NCBI GenBank assembly: GCA_009760855.2
Contig: WPIO01000041.1
Span: 887,501-932,500, forward strand
DNA length: 45,000 nucleotides
Reading direction: 5' to 3'
Origin: Cristatella mucedo
Lineage: Eukaryota > Bryozoa > Phylactolaemata > Cristatellidae
Below are positions 10,820 to 34,359 of the stretch, one piece after another. How positions within the stretch are numbered: position 1 is the stretch's first letter; each line of letters begins with the position of its first letter. Under the pieces are notes generated by a model. The model had not been told where the DNA came from and did no database searches. It saw nothing but the letters and a program-made list of their open reading frames with translations. The position numbers and the translations under genes are program-made.

Positions 10820-11780
10820 CACGGCATCACTAGTTGTGGGAAAACCAAGTGTGATTCAGAAATTGGAAAGGCTGACGCTCAAAATCGACTCTGCCAGCAT
10901 ATATCTCCTGTTGAGTCTGCACGAAATGTAGGTGTCACATTCCAAAGTGACTTTTCGTTAGACGACCGCATCAGCTCCACAATCAAGTCTGCCTACTTTC
11001 AGCTACATAGCGTTGCTAAAATTCGAGCTTGTTTAGACAGGGATACCACATCTAAGTTGGTCCACGCATTTGCGACATCCCGTCTTGACTTCTGTCACTC
11101 ACTGCTTGCTGGCCTAACTGCCTGTGCAATCAGGCGCTTACAGCTGGTGCAAAACTCTGCAGCTAGGTTTGTTTGTCATGAGCTTCGCAGTTTCCACATC
11201 ACACCACTTCTCGCCGACCTGCACTGGTTACCAGTCAAGCAACAGATCGACTTCAAGGTTTTGTCGCTCACTTTTAGGTCACTTCATTCTTTGGCTTCAG
11301 CCTATCTATCAGATCTACTGCTCCACCAGGCTAAGTAGCGCACCACCCGGTTTTTGGAATCTAACTGTTTACCTATATCTCGTACGAACCTCAAATCCTT
11401 TGGAGACCATGCCTTTATTTCGTATGCTCTCAAAACCTGGAACTCACTCCCGACTTGACGCGTCACGACATCCCCTGACTTGACCACATTTAAAAAGAAA
11501 TTAAAACGCACCTATTTATGACAGCATTTAGTGGATCCTTGTGATTCATCCATTATGTGCTTATGCGGGCTGACACTGTTGCATGCTGCTACTAACTACA
11601 ATTGCATGCTGACCCTGTGCATGTCACCTCTACCATGTTATTCATGTTTTTTGTTTATCAAGCATGATATTACTCACCATTCAATTGCGTTTCCCTTTGC
11701 AGCAAATGTAAAGCGCCTAGAAAGAGATTGAGTTCTCTGAGGGCGCTTTATCAAGTGTACTATTATTATTATTATTATTA
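10820..11780 (+). mobile_element. CR1/L2-like LINE, RT C-terminal region plus 3' end
   Basis: A reading frame at 10742-11338 covers the C-terminal part of ORF2, including SPVESARNVGVTFQSDFSL, ACLDRDTTSKLVHAFATSRL, LQLVQNSAARFV and LHWLPVKQQIDFKVLSLTF, which are hallmarks of the region after the RT domain in CR1/L2 elements. The frame breaks near 11338. The 3' UTR and a perfect tail hairpin (11710-11749) end in ATT triplets. The 180 bases before 10820 belong to something else that I cannot identify. Confidence 0.85.
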
Positions 11781-11784
11781 ACTG

Positions 11785-13335
11785 CCTCTTTAAGCAAGGT
11801 AGCGAGCTGGCGGTCTGCCATATTTATTCTAGCACTAAGGCAATAATATATAGTCTGCTAGGATATTCTGCACGAAGACAATAATCTGCGAAAGGGCGCT
11901 GTAGTGCTGCTTCTAGACCAGGCAGTAAAGGATCGAGAGCGAGTCGCGTCACCGGATGTACCGCCATTCCTGTGCAAAAGTGGTGCACTTTTCGAAAAAG
12001 TAATTACCTTTTTATAAGCGGTCGCCTTTCCGGAATTGGCTGCTTTTCTGGTAGCCTTGCGGCAGAGAGAGCCGTCGGCTACCATTTTTCCTTACGAGAC
12101 TATGGTTTTTGCCGTCATCATCGTCTCTTTAAGCACGGTGGCGAGCTGGCGGTCTGCCACATTTATTCAAGCACTACGACAATAATATATGATAATAATC
12201 TGAGGGAACAGATCTGTCTGCAAGAATACAATAATCTGCGAGAGGGCGCTGCAGTGCTGCTTCTGGCTAGACCAGGCAGTAATGGACCGAGAGCGAGTCT
12301 TGCCGCCAGATGAACCACCATTCGACGGATGTGCAGCCATTCCTTTTCCGAAAGCGGTTGACTTTTCGGATGCGATCGCCTTTCCCGAAGTGGTCGCCTT
12401 CCCAGAAGTGGCTGCCTTTCCGGATGCAGTGGCTTCTTTGGATGCGGTCAGCTTATCTGACGGTGTCGCCTTAGCGGAAGCACTCGCCAGAGAAAGCCAT
12501 TGGCTAGCGATTTTTTCGAAACAATGCCCTTTTTTGTCATCTTCGCTTCTTTAAGGAAGGTTGCCGGTTCTGGAGGCGGTCACCTTTTAGATAGTTTCGA
12601 GCGGTCGCCCTTTTTTTCTTAGCTTTAAGATGTCATCTTTTCGGTAGCTGTAAGCTGTTGTCTTTCCGGAAGTAGTCACCTTTCAGGATGAGATCGCCTT
12701 TCCGGAAGCGGTCACCTATCTGGATGTCGTTGCCTTTTCGGAAGCCTTTGGCGTAGAAGACGGTCGGCTAACGGTTTTCTTACGAGATTATTGCATTTGT
12801 CGTCAGTGTTGTCTCTTTATGCACGGTTTTGGTTGCGCAAGCGGTCACCTCTCCCTTGGAAGCAGTCGCCTTTTCGGCAGCTGGAAGCGGTCGCCTTTCC
12901 GGATGCAGTCCTCTTTCCGGAAGTAGTCGCCTTTCTGATAGCAGTTGCCTTGACGAAACTGGTTGCCTTCTCGGAAGCTTATGCCTTCTTGGAGGTCGTC
13001 TCTTTTTCAGAGGTGGTTACTTTTTCGGAACCCTGTGGCATTAAAAACCGTCGGATAGCTCTTTTTCTTGCGAGACTTTAGCCTCAGTCTTCACCATCGC
13101 CTCTTTGAGCACAGTTGCCGGTTCTGGCAGCGGCCGCCTTTTTTGTAGCTCGCAGCGGTCGCCTTCTCCTTAGCTTGAAGTAATCGCCTTTTCGGTAGCT
13201 GGAAGCTGTCGCCTTTCCGGAAGCTGTTGCATTACAAGAAGAAATCGCCTTACCGGAAGCGGTCGTTTTTCAGAAAGCGGTCGTCTTATCGGAAGCGGTC
13301 CTTTTTTTGAAACGGTAGCCTTTGCGGAAGCCATA
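11785..13335. repeat. Higher-order repeat built on an 18-bp GGTCGCCTTTCCGGAAGC unit
   Basis: Degenerate 18-bp units of the form GTCGCCTTTCCGGAAGYG recur in register across about 1.3 kb (clear runs at 12345-12490, 12665-12760, 12850-13030, 13150-13320). They are interspersed with a separate spacer beginning CTCTTTAAGCAMGGTRGC at about 11790, 12123, 12548, 12813 and 13108. The spacer-plus-array blocks are 270-425 bases long. Two blocks share a further 140-base segment (11810-11945 and 12150-12300). Because 18 is a multiple of three, the array reads as AFPEVV-like hexapeptides, but stops interrupt it and no gene is supported. Confidence 0.85.
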
Positions 13336-13537
13336 CGGCATAGATATATGCAAATGCTGGAGTGTAATTTTGTTCTCTCGCGACCATGGCTTCGAACGAT
13401 GGAGAATGGGACGATTCATTGGGCTGACTGCACAAATTTTTAACTCAATTATTTTTAAAGTAGCGACCGTGGTTGCAGCGGTTACCGCGGCCGCTACTTT
13501 CAGAATAATGGAGTTAACAGCTTCGTTATACGTAACC

Positions 13538-13658
<121 letters not shown>

Positions 13659-13839
13659 CCCAATGGCGGTAACCCGAGTTACCATGGTAGCCCGGGTGTA
13701 CGTGGACTGCGATAACTTCCTGAATATTGGTCCAAATTATTTGCAAATAGACTAAAAATGTCGGGCTCGTCGAGTTCTATTCATCAGAAGAAAGATATCA
13801 ATTTTGAAAACAATCATTTTTCTTTCGCAAGTTCGCAGC

Positions 13840-16466
13840 GGCTGACCAGATCCAGGGCAAGGATCCAGAGCTCGATCGCGAAAATTGAGCCTATTTTTTT
13901 CGATAAATAGCTCAAGATGGATGACTTATTTGAGACAACCGCTGGTGCCTTCTTCGGGCGCCCCACAGAGCGTATCTGCATGTCCGGAGCAGCCTCCTTC
14001 TGCGCTGATGCTCTTTTTTCTGCCACGAGTCTGCGCCATAACGGATGCCGCCGCCAACGGCTGCCAATATTATCAGGTTCTTTGTCCTCACTATCAGCGA
14101 TATTATTCGGCACGGCCGTTTAGTACGCCAGATTTTGGACCGGGATCGGCATGTACTTCTTTGATTAAGAATGCAGCTTCTTCGCTGTCAACTCTAAGAC
14201 AGGTTTGCGCACCAGTTTCAGCGCATCGATCGATATGCGTTTTATCGATGTTGGCACAGGCGCTGGCAAGAGTTCCTTCAAAAGCGCTCGACGAATCGTG
14301 TCCAAATTGCTGGACTGCACCAAGGAAATTGTTTCAGCGTCTGCATCAGGCGTGCTACACAAGTAACGCATTGTGCAAACACCTTCGTCAATCTTGAAGA
14401 AATAGTTCTTCGTGTACCGCGGCGGCATTCGCTTGAAGTACTTAGCCAACAATGACCCGCATCCAGTAAAGACCGGTCGGCTGGAATCGTTGTGATCCTA
14501 GGAAGACTGCCTTCACCGACTTTATTTTGTTCCAGATCTCGAAAATCTGACCCGGTGCGTACAAATTGAGCCGACACGTGGATTTGCGGAGATCTGCGAC
14601 GACCCGATCTGCCTGATTGTGGGAGTGGCCCCGGGCAGAAGAAACAAGAGAGCACAACCTTCTTGTAGAAAAAGGATCGGAAGAAGCGCATCGAAACGGA
14701 ACGCAAATAAGGACTTGTTTTGCCCGACACAATCGTCGAGCATGATGAGCAGAATCTCTGGAGAAGAGTCCCTCTGCGAAATCTCGAGGTGCAGCGTCGC
14801 ATGCGGAGGCTGCATAGAGATTCCGCATCTTTACCTTGACCGCGTTCGTCATACACGATCACTTGACTGACTCCGCTGGAAAGGTCGGCGACGACGAAGT
14901 TTTGCATCATCAAGTTCGATTGAAAGTAATCGACCGACGGTCGGATGTAACCATGGTGAGGCAACGCGAAACTACCGCCGAAGTCTTCGATCTGAATCTG
15001 AACGCGGATCTTGTTTGAATCTGAGGCTGCCGTCGCATTTTCAACAGCAATGTCATCGTCACTAACGGATCCATCCTGGTCGTCTGTTGGTAATGGTGGG
15101 TCAAGGGCGTCAGGAATGATAGTGTTCGGCACAGCCTGGTCGGGGGCGTTTCGTTGAATTAACTCTTTGACGAATTTCAATACAGACCTGCGCTGCTCAA
15201 TAGCTGCGTCAAGATGCATTTCCTTCTCCAATTGTAGTCGCTCATCGGCGGGCAGATCGTTACGCTGCAGCTGAATATCGATGCGGACGCAGGCGTTACA
15301 GGCGTCTTCCTTTGAGCGGGTTCGTCGAAGGCCCGGATTGTAAAATTGAATGTACTGGCGCCATCGAGACAAGGATACGAGGCGAACATTATTGCGTTCC
15401 CGGATGGAAGCGTATTCTTGATGTGGACTTTTCCAAGTCGTGCCTCGCTTGACAAAGTACTGGATGATGGCGCCGATGTGAGCACGGAAACCCGTCCTCG
15501 AGTTTCGCAGCACGAGCATCGACGAATCACCGCTAAGTCGGTCTGGGTGAATGCATGCTTGCGAGTAGGACGAGCACGACGTGCTGCGAACGATTCTAAA
15601 TGCCGAGCTGGGTTGCGTACAGCGGTTAAGGTGCTCGCCCCGACCAAGGTCTGGCCGAGGTCGTGGGCTCCTCGAGCCCTGAGGCATATGTGAAGCGCCT
15701 GAATAGAGATTTAGTTCTCTTGGGGCGCTATACAAATGAATTATATTACATTATTATATTAATGAGGCCCCATCTCATACAGCCTCGAGAATTCGCTCAT
15801 ATTTTGGGGCGTCGAAAGAAGCAGAACCTCAATCTGACTCGATCCGAGCTTAATCGACGTCACGATGACGCCGTCACATTGTTCGCGTTCGCGTTGGACG
15901 GGCTCTAACCGATTCCGCAGCTCCTGAATGCGCAGGAACTCATCATTACCAAGTCGTTGCTTGACGCGTTCGATCGCGTTCTCCTTTCGGCTCGTAGGAG
16001 CGTAGCTATCGATGGGGCACCGTCCGAGCGCATCCGCCAACCCTTGCGCTTTCGATGGGATGGGCACCGCAGGAGCTTTCGATTGTGCTTCCGATCGGAT
16101 GGGGCACCGTCTGAGCGCATCCGCTCCACCAGCGGATCCACCAACCCGGCGAGGAAGCAATGCAGGAGCAGCAATAGCTGTAGGCCGACGATGCAGGTTA
16201 ACTGACTTCTCAAGACCATCACCTTCATCACAATTGCCACTGTCAACTGGAAAATTGTAATTGTCACTGCTACCCAGGCGAGCACTGGCGACGCGACTCC
16301 AGACCTCTTGCATAATCTTTTCAGACCATCGAGTGGCAATCAAGTTCCCGGGAAATGTTTCCAGGAACTTGCACGCCAGTTCAGTTGCTTTGTTAAGAAC
16401 ATCATTGCTAACATCTTTTACATCGTCATTATAGACAACCATAGCGTGCATCTTTTCATTGAGCAT
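13840..16466 (-). pseudogene. Transposase-like pseudogene (DNCVGQNK-type RNase H-like family)
   Basis: On the minus strand the pieces appear in order. An N-terminal segment spans 16466-15770. After the SINE, 15640-15520 has KHAFTQTDL. Then 15440-15180 has LRRTRSKEDACNACVRIDIQ and AAIEQRRSVLKFV. Next, 15005-14830 has DFGGSFALPHHGYIRPSVDY and VIVYDERGQGKDAESLCSL. A different frame at 14760-14640 has LIMLDDCVGQNKSLFAFRF and FLLPG, then another frame has HSHNQADRVVADLRKS. At 14440-14180 is AKYFKRMPPRYTKNYFFKID, and a tail near 13990-13900 has GRPKKAPAVVSNKSSILSYL. At least three frame changes and the SINE insertion break it. The order and the DNCVGQNK/PGHSHN signature match a widespread eukaryotic transposon-derived family (I believe the DUF7869 type); the exact superfamily is unproven. 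The N-terminal part carries a 28-base direct repeat (16012 and 16097). Confidence 0.7.
15622..15765 (+). repeat. SINE-B, best copy, inserted in the DNA transposon
   Basis: The tRNA-like head contains GCGGTTAAGGTGCTCGCC, a plausible A-box region, and GGTCGTGGGCTCCTCGAGCC, a diverged B-box region. The tail has AGCGCC (15694), AGAGA, TCTCT and GGCGCT (to 15729), forming a two-part hairpin, and then CTATACAAATGAATT and AT-rich sequence. It interrupts the transposase pseudogene between its first and second thirds, so it is younger than the transposon. Confidence 0.8.
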
Positions 16467-16659
16467 TTGCGCACATTTGTTCTTCCGATCGCTTCGACGT
16501 GATTCTGATGGTGCAGCTCCTGAATCAGGTAAACGGTGCTTACGACTTCAAAACGCTATACTTTTTTTGGGAGCAGCTTTCCGCAAAATAAATAATTAAT
16601 TGCGATTATACTTGCGGAAATTCGATAACCCGGGTGACCGCATGTATATGTAAGTCGTA

Positions 16660-16815
16660 CGCTAGGTAAGGCGGTTTTTCTTCACTACCACGGTCCCGAG
16701 GTTGTAGGTTCAAATCCTGTGGGGGGCGATCCATAATTGCCGCTGAAAGCGGTGGTGATAGCCGTCAAGGCTCTTCTGCCGCTATATAAGAAGAGGCTGT
16801 CAAGTCGGCTAATAT
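16660..16815 (+). repeat. SINE-A copy
   Basis: It has CTAGGTAAGGCGG, a GGTCCCGAGGTTGTAGGTTC segment with a recognisable pol III B-box (GGTTCAAATCC), then GGGGGCGATCC, a GCGGTGGTGATAGCC middle and AAGGCTCTTCTGCCGCTATA, ending in AGAGGCTGTCAAGTCGGCTA. It lies just outside the right inverted repeat of the DNA transposon. Confidence 0.8.
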
Positions 16816-17324
16816 TTTTTTCACCACGATTTGGGGGTCTTTTTTGGTGGTTTTGGACTATGCATCTAAAAATGAACTCAGGCTTTCACTTTGAATCTGC
16901 TAATGTATGCATACGTACGTTAGCAATTAGCCTGCCGGAGCGTATCCTGTATGAATCGACGTTGCTAATCAATTTTCGCGCTCTCTTTTCCTCGTACACG
17001 TACTGCGCACTTCGAGCGATTCGGTAATGCACTCATGCTAATGCAAATGTGCTTTATCTATTAGCATTTCTCATTTTAAGCTAGCTACGCAAGTATGCCT
17101 TTTCGGCGTCGTCGCACTCTTTAGCGCTAACTCGTCCCCCTCAGCGGACCGACTCGCTGAGACTTCCTAACTCAACTCTAGAGCTGGCCATCGGCCTGTG
17201 CTTCGGCGCCACATTTTGAGTCTTCTACTTCTTCTTCTTCTTCGCCAAGAGACGGTGATGCACGTAGACCGTGCATTACCCTTAGGTAAGGGCAAAGAAG
17301 AAGACGACGATGTACGTGTATGAC

Positions 17325-17470
17325 AATAATAACACCTTTAATAAAACGCCCTCAGAGAACTCAGTCTCTTTCGAGGCACTTTACATTTGCTGCAAATGCA
17401 ACACGATCGAGTGATGACTGGTGTCATGCTTGATAAACAACAAGAATAGCGCGGTAGGGGTGACATGCAG
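17325..17470 (-). mobile_element. CR1/L2-like LINE 3' end, minus strand
   Basis: The minus strand has the 3' UTR end, a tail hairpin (RGCGCTTTACATTTGC-type sequence, mutated) and a short TTA tail at about 17325. It is truncated to about 150 bases, and its inner end forms one arm of the inverted repeat at 17453-17513. Confidence 0.75.
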
Positions 17471-17513
17471 CTATGCGACTGGGGGGGGGAGGCGACTGCA
17501 TGTCACCCCTACC
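17453..17513. repeat. 17-bp perfect inverted repeat around a G-run
   Basis: The arms GGTAGGGGTGACATGCA (17453-17469) and TGCATGTCACCCCTACC (17497-17513) are exact reverse complements separated by 27 bases that include a run of nine G. Both arms are LINE 3' UTR sequence, so this is a fold-back of LINE debris. Confidence 0.85.
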
Positions 17514-17707
17514 ATGAAAGGGGGAGGCCTACAAAGCCTACAAAGGCGACAACTTCTTTTAGTGAGGGAACGGCAGCCGCAGTAGTACCGATGAACGCTC
17601 AGGCGTGAAGCTCACCGTGCAGGTCACGACAACTAAAGCAGCGATGCTGCCATTTACGGGCGCCTGTTTAAAGGCAAGGCCGACCGTAAGAGCGAAGACG
17701 GCCAAAG

Positions 17708-17790
17708 GATAGTCGGTGCCTAGAAAGAATGGTCGGTGCCTAGAAAGGATGGCCGGTGCCTAAAAAGGATGGTCGGTGCCCAGAAGGCTT
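17708..17790. repeat. 20-bp tandem repeat, four units
   Basis: Four units of the type TGGTCGGTGCCTAGAAAGGA in tandem, with a few substitutions each. No gene is associated. Confidence 0.85.
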
Positions 17791-18134
17791 CCGGAGGAAC
17801 TGCATGTGGTTCGGCATACTGCCTTCGCCCCCTTCTCACACTTGAGTCTCTTCCACTCCACTTCCGGAGGAAGCGCAGAACCGACAGAGTCGGTGGCGTC
17901 AAGGCGCTGCACCCGTAGAAAGCTGGCGGTGCCCCGTGCAGCCAAACAAGTTACACGTGAGGACTTATTATATGTTTTTTCAAGAAATTTTTTTAATTCT
18001 GTGAAGTGGGGAGCTTTTGGGGCCGACAGGACGACCGTGAGAGTCTTCAGTACCTTTGCCTACCGACATTACTATCTATCAGTTGCAATGGCATACTTTC
18101 GTGGGATATATCCACACATAAATAAATGTGTAGT

Positions 18135-18241
<107 letters not shown>

Positions 18242-18249
18242 ATCTATAA

Positions 18250-21200
18250 ATGAGTGTACCTACACTTGTCAATGCAACGGTATTCAGTATAGACGGAGAT
18301 ACATTACATTACATTATAGTAGGCTGCACTAAGTTCAATCTTACAGGTATCGAACCATATTGCAGCCACTGTCATTGATTTATTTTACTGCAGATTGCAG
18401 CAGGTAGGCCAGCAGGTACCGGGTATACGAACGCACTAGCAAGCATGCTGGTGTTGCATTCTGGGTGTATTCTACTAGCTCCAGCCTAACGCGTGAGTCA
18501 TTAGGCAAAACGAACTATTTTTTTAAATGACTCCGTGGTCATTAAGAAAGATAGATGGTTGTTAACTAGAACTTTTCATTATATTGCCACTATTGAGACC
18601 ATTTGAGCTTTTTCTGACTGTTCTACTTGAAAATGGAATGTTCTTACAATGGCTGGACGAACGGAGAAGCCGAGGCCTCTGTAACCATCCAGGCTAACAG
18701 ATAAGGAAAAGAATATTTAAGCAGTTGCTCGTACGGCGGTAACCAGGAGGGCAGCAATAAAGAGTAAAGCTGATAGGGCCATACAAGTAGGTGACCTCTT
18801 ACCTCCTGCACCCTGAATTACATGCATAATGCCAACGTCAGCCGCTGACAGCGCCCGGAAGTTAGTGACAGTCAACAAAACAATTTCTCAGGCTATGAAA
18901 AGGATAAACACCACACTGCTGGGCGTGATGCCTTTCATTTGGGAGCGCTAGCAAGTGCACACGGTACAGATTCAAGCTAAGGAATCCTGTTCGTTCACCA
19001 GAGGCAGGTACGCGTACCCTTATCACAAGTAGCCATCTCAGAATCCTCTCTCGGGACTGGGATGACCGAGATGACGAGGGATCGAGGGCTCAGCAGCAGC
19101 AGCTGCAGCTTCGATTGCATCATCGGCTTCGAGCGGCTTGCTCGAAGCTGGATCGCAAGTCGGCCACCAAATCTGTTGTGGGAGGGACTTAATCTATCGT
19201 GTACACGTCCTAACTAGGAGGAAAAAGTTGGCGTTTGTCTGAAGGAAAGTCTGCCGTGTAAACGCTGCTTCTAACGACCTCTTGAGACAGAGTTGAGCTT
19301 CACAGCAGCAACTGGCTCCTGACGCCAGCGATGCGTGCCGCAGGTTCAATACCTGGAGCCAGCACCGGTAGCGTTGTCAGACCGCGACAGGGTCATTAAC
19401 CTCCCACTGGCAAGCACCCCCCCCCCACCCCACTGGCGCTGATTGCAGGCTCTGATCTCGTGGATGCACAAAGTAACCCCGTGGGAGAGGGGGTGTGAGC
19501 ACAAGCAGCTGGGACAAATCCCCCTTGCGCGAGGGATTTTAGCCGCAGTAGCCGACCCAAAGATCCGTAAGTGAGGGAGCACAGCATATGTTAAACGGCT
19601 ACATCTTTAAGAAGATTGGATACTCAGCAAGGATTGCCAAATGATATATTAATACCTACAGCATGTCATATACTAGCCCCTGCAGCAGGCTTCTATAATG
19701 GCGTCGGTAGCTTACTCGTGCACTCGCACCGGTAGCCGGGTCATGTACATGTTTCCGGATCTCGTGCTAGCACGTGTAGCCTGCTCACATATTCGAACCT
19801 GCAGCAGGCTCATATATTAGCACCGGTATCAAGGTAGCAGGTGTCGGACCCCAAATTTTATGAAGAAAAGGGGCTTGTACACGGTAAAGTACAGTATTAA
19901 AAGCAAGTTTAGAGATATCTCTTAGTTTTAGGGTTGAGTATTTAGGGTTTGGGATTTAGGTAGTTAGGGTGTGGGGTTTCACTGCAGCTGGCTGCTACAT
20001 GTTTGACTTGCTGTTTGCGCCACAGTGTCTGTTTGCAGAAAGTTCACCATTCTGTACCCAGGCTAGGTTCGGTTGGCTGGGACAGGACGGCTGTATTGCG
20101 GGTAAGGGTCACCGGCTAGGCGGAGGTCGGACCTACGGCATTGGCGCAAGTGTGGTGACGAAAGGTCACCGGGGCTCTTGGGTAGGAGAAGTTGGCCGAG
20201 TAAGTCGTGGTGCTGGAGGCTTCCGGTCTCGCCGAGTTATGCACCTGGATGGTTGCAGGCGTGCTCCGGCGATGCTGCCACGCACGCAAGGCAACGAGTG
20301 CCCAAGGCCCGAGCGGAGCTGGATAGTACGCTCGAAGTTGTGATTTGAATATTCCGCGTTCCCCGAGTAGCGTGTTCGTGACCCCCCCCCATGTGTTGGC
20401 GTCTTTCCGCGGAATCTCTCGACTGTGGTGGACGTCGACTCCGACTAGCCAAACAGTTACTCAGCTGGCCGGATCTTTTATAGCGTACGCTCGTACTGTT
20501 GAATTCGGAGTCGGTACAACGGCGGGATGGTGGAAGCCGACTGACCAACTAACAAGTTTGTTCGCGCTTGCTTCGTCCTCTTGCGCCCCTATAGTGTACT
20601 TTGTTTAGGACCCTCCCTGTAGACTTGTTGATTTCCCCTGTTGTTGTTGGCGAATGCGATATTATAAAGAGGTCTAACCCGACTGCCGCTCGTCTTACCC
20701 TAGCTCAGCGGCATGGTGAGCGGCAGTAGTGGCCGGAGTACGGCGGGGCTTGGCGGGAAATAGCCTCTGACCCCAGGAACTTGGCTACAATTCAATGCTA
20801 AATTATGCCGTATTAGCTGCGATCTGCTGCATATTTTCTGAGTTTGCAAATCATTTAAGCATTCAGTCTTCTGATTACGTGCACGCCGCACACACCTAAT
20901 TATGCGTATGCCGTATACTTTATCGGTTAAAATGTATTTATTATCATTTTGCTTGCTACATAGATATTTTATCGCTTCCTCTTAAATCGATGTTACAGGT
21001 CTCTCCAAATATGCTCAAACACAACGCATTTAGTAGAAAGGTGGGCAAGGTTTGAGCAGTCAATCGATCTGTCATTCGAAGCCGATCGTGACGATTCGCT
21101 GATTCGCATGCACGATGGCTCTGGCCCCTCCCGCTGAGCGATTCCTTCACTATTTCTCACAGCGAGCGAGCGGTCAGGAGCGCAGCTAATCCACGTCGAC

Positions 21201-22160
21201 GCCCCGGGATCGGCCTTCGATCGGCCACGAAAGTATCCTTGCTCGACAGTGGTCTGCGGTAGCGGCCACTCTCTATACAGATTCGGGGAGGAGACCGTGA
21301 CTGGGACTGGAGGCTTGACTCGTCGCTGGCTACTGACACCCGAGAAGGACGCAGTCCGCCGCCGAGACACTGCGTCTAGTCTGCTCCTAAAAGCATTGCC
21401 AATCATGCTCGAGTCGCCGGCTGGCGGCCTTTTTCTGCGCGGCAAACGAGGCGAGTGATTGCTGTGTGCGTCCGAGGAAAACTGTCGCCCCTCACTTAGT
21501 TAGTCGTCTTTCGTGCCGGCGGCACCGTATCGTCTCGGCAAGACTCCGAGACTCTGGGACGCTGGCGCGAGGCAGCTGGCGGATGTGCTGCCAAACAATC
21601 GCATGCAGCTCGTCATTATCCGCTTGGGCAGTAGGAATACGGGAAGAATCCAGCTAAAGCTCTCTGCGGACCAACCCGCCAAGACGGCTCGGGAAACGAT
21701 CGAGCGACAGGCGAATTGGCTCGAGGCTTCAACGCACGGAGAATTTTAAAAAGCTTGGCGTGCGTCGAAAAGTACAATGTCAGACTCGGCAAGTGCAAGG
21801 CAATATCGCTTACGATATTGTAGTCTGAATCCGAGTTTAGACTAAGCCGATTTAACTCTCCGAGACCGCTATACAAATGCGTTCTTTTTTATTCTGAATA
21901 TTAATATTATCACCCAATAGTCGGTTGGACACGCTAGGGGGTGCTAGCTTGGCCTGTATTAATCATCGGCGTCGCCTGCTGTTACGGGGAAAAACTTTAG
22001 CGAGGGAGCCGTTCGAGGGCACTGACCCGTACGATTCAGTAGTACGGGGCGGGGCGTTCGTGACCGGATGTCCTGACATCGATCAGGATCATCGCCGGCA
22101 TTGGCTAGCGCGTAATTTCTCAAGCATAAGATATCTAAAATTTCATAGATTTATCCTTTC
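18250..22160. other. Unassigned interval upstream of ACBD3
   Basis: No reading frame here resembles a known protein. I see a short GGAGATACATTACATTACAT motif at 18297, shared with 35688, and a tRNA-like fragment with GCAGGTTCAATACC near 19340. There is a telomere-like patch at 19925-19975 and a GC-rich stretch at 21040-21740 with several overlapping open frames that look like composition effects. A SINE-like tail (CGAGACCGCTATACAAATGC) lies at 21840-21890. The GC-rich stretch could be a CpG island or an untranslated leader of a gene I cannot recognise. Confidence 0.5.
19925..19975 (+). repeat. Degenerate telomere-like TTAGGG stretch
   Basis: Within 50 bases TTAGGG occurs three times (TTTTAGGG, ATTTAGGG, AGTTAGGG) together with near-matches ATTTAGG and TTTGGG. 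Spacing is irregular, so this is at most an eroded interstitial telomeric repeat. Confidence 0.5.
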
Positions 22161-22310
22161 ACGATGATTATATTTAAAATTCATATGATTTATCTCGAAG
22201 ACATGGTCTTTGGAGCATCGATGATTTGGAGTCTCATCACTAGGTGCGTACATCCTCGGTTACACCGAGTCAGAGCATGCGCAGTCGTCGCCTTACGTGG
22301 CTCTGCCGGT

Positions 22311-34359
<12,049 letters not shown>

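Larger units (their letters stand above)
13666..16641 (-). mobile_element. Decayed DNA transposon with candidate terminal inverted repeats
   Basis: A transposase-like pseudogene fills the interior on the minus strand. At the edges, GCGGTAACCCGAGTTA (13666-13681) and the reverse complement of 16626-16641 (GCGGTCACCCGGGTTA) match at 14 of 16 positions in inverted orientation. The spacing of about 2.98 kb suits a single-gene transposon. A TA run adjoins the left end. Exact ends and target-site duplication are not certain. A SINE-B lies inside at 15622-15765. Confidence 0.6.

Noticed and set aside
12282-13081. Possible hexapeptide-repeat protein (AFPEVV-like) at 12282-12554 and 12791-13081
   Set aside because: The unit length of 18 explains the open frame. 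Stops, changes of register and recurring non-coding spacers argue for satellite-like DNA.
16660-16740. A functional tRNA gene
   Set aside because: The B-box is present, but the segment does not form a complete cloverleaf and continues into a dispersed SINE body seen in several other copies.
19840-20720. Possible solo LTR starting near TGTCGGACCCC and a TATA-like ATTATAAAG near 20660
   Set aside because: No matching second LTR, no primer-binding site, no gag/pol sequence and no clear terminal CA with target duplication.
20993-21750. 150-codon minus-strand frame and 78-codon plus-strand frame in a GC-rich stretch
   Set aside because: No recognisable domain, no convincing splice sites, and mutually overlapping antisense frames suggest composition only.
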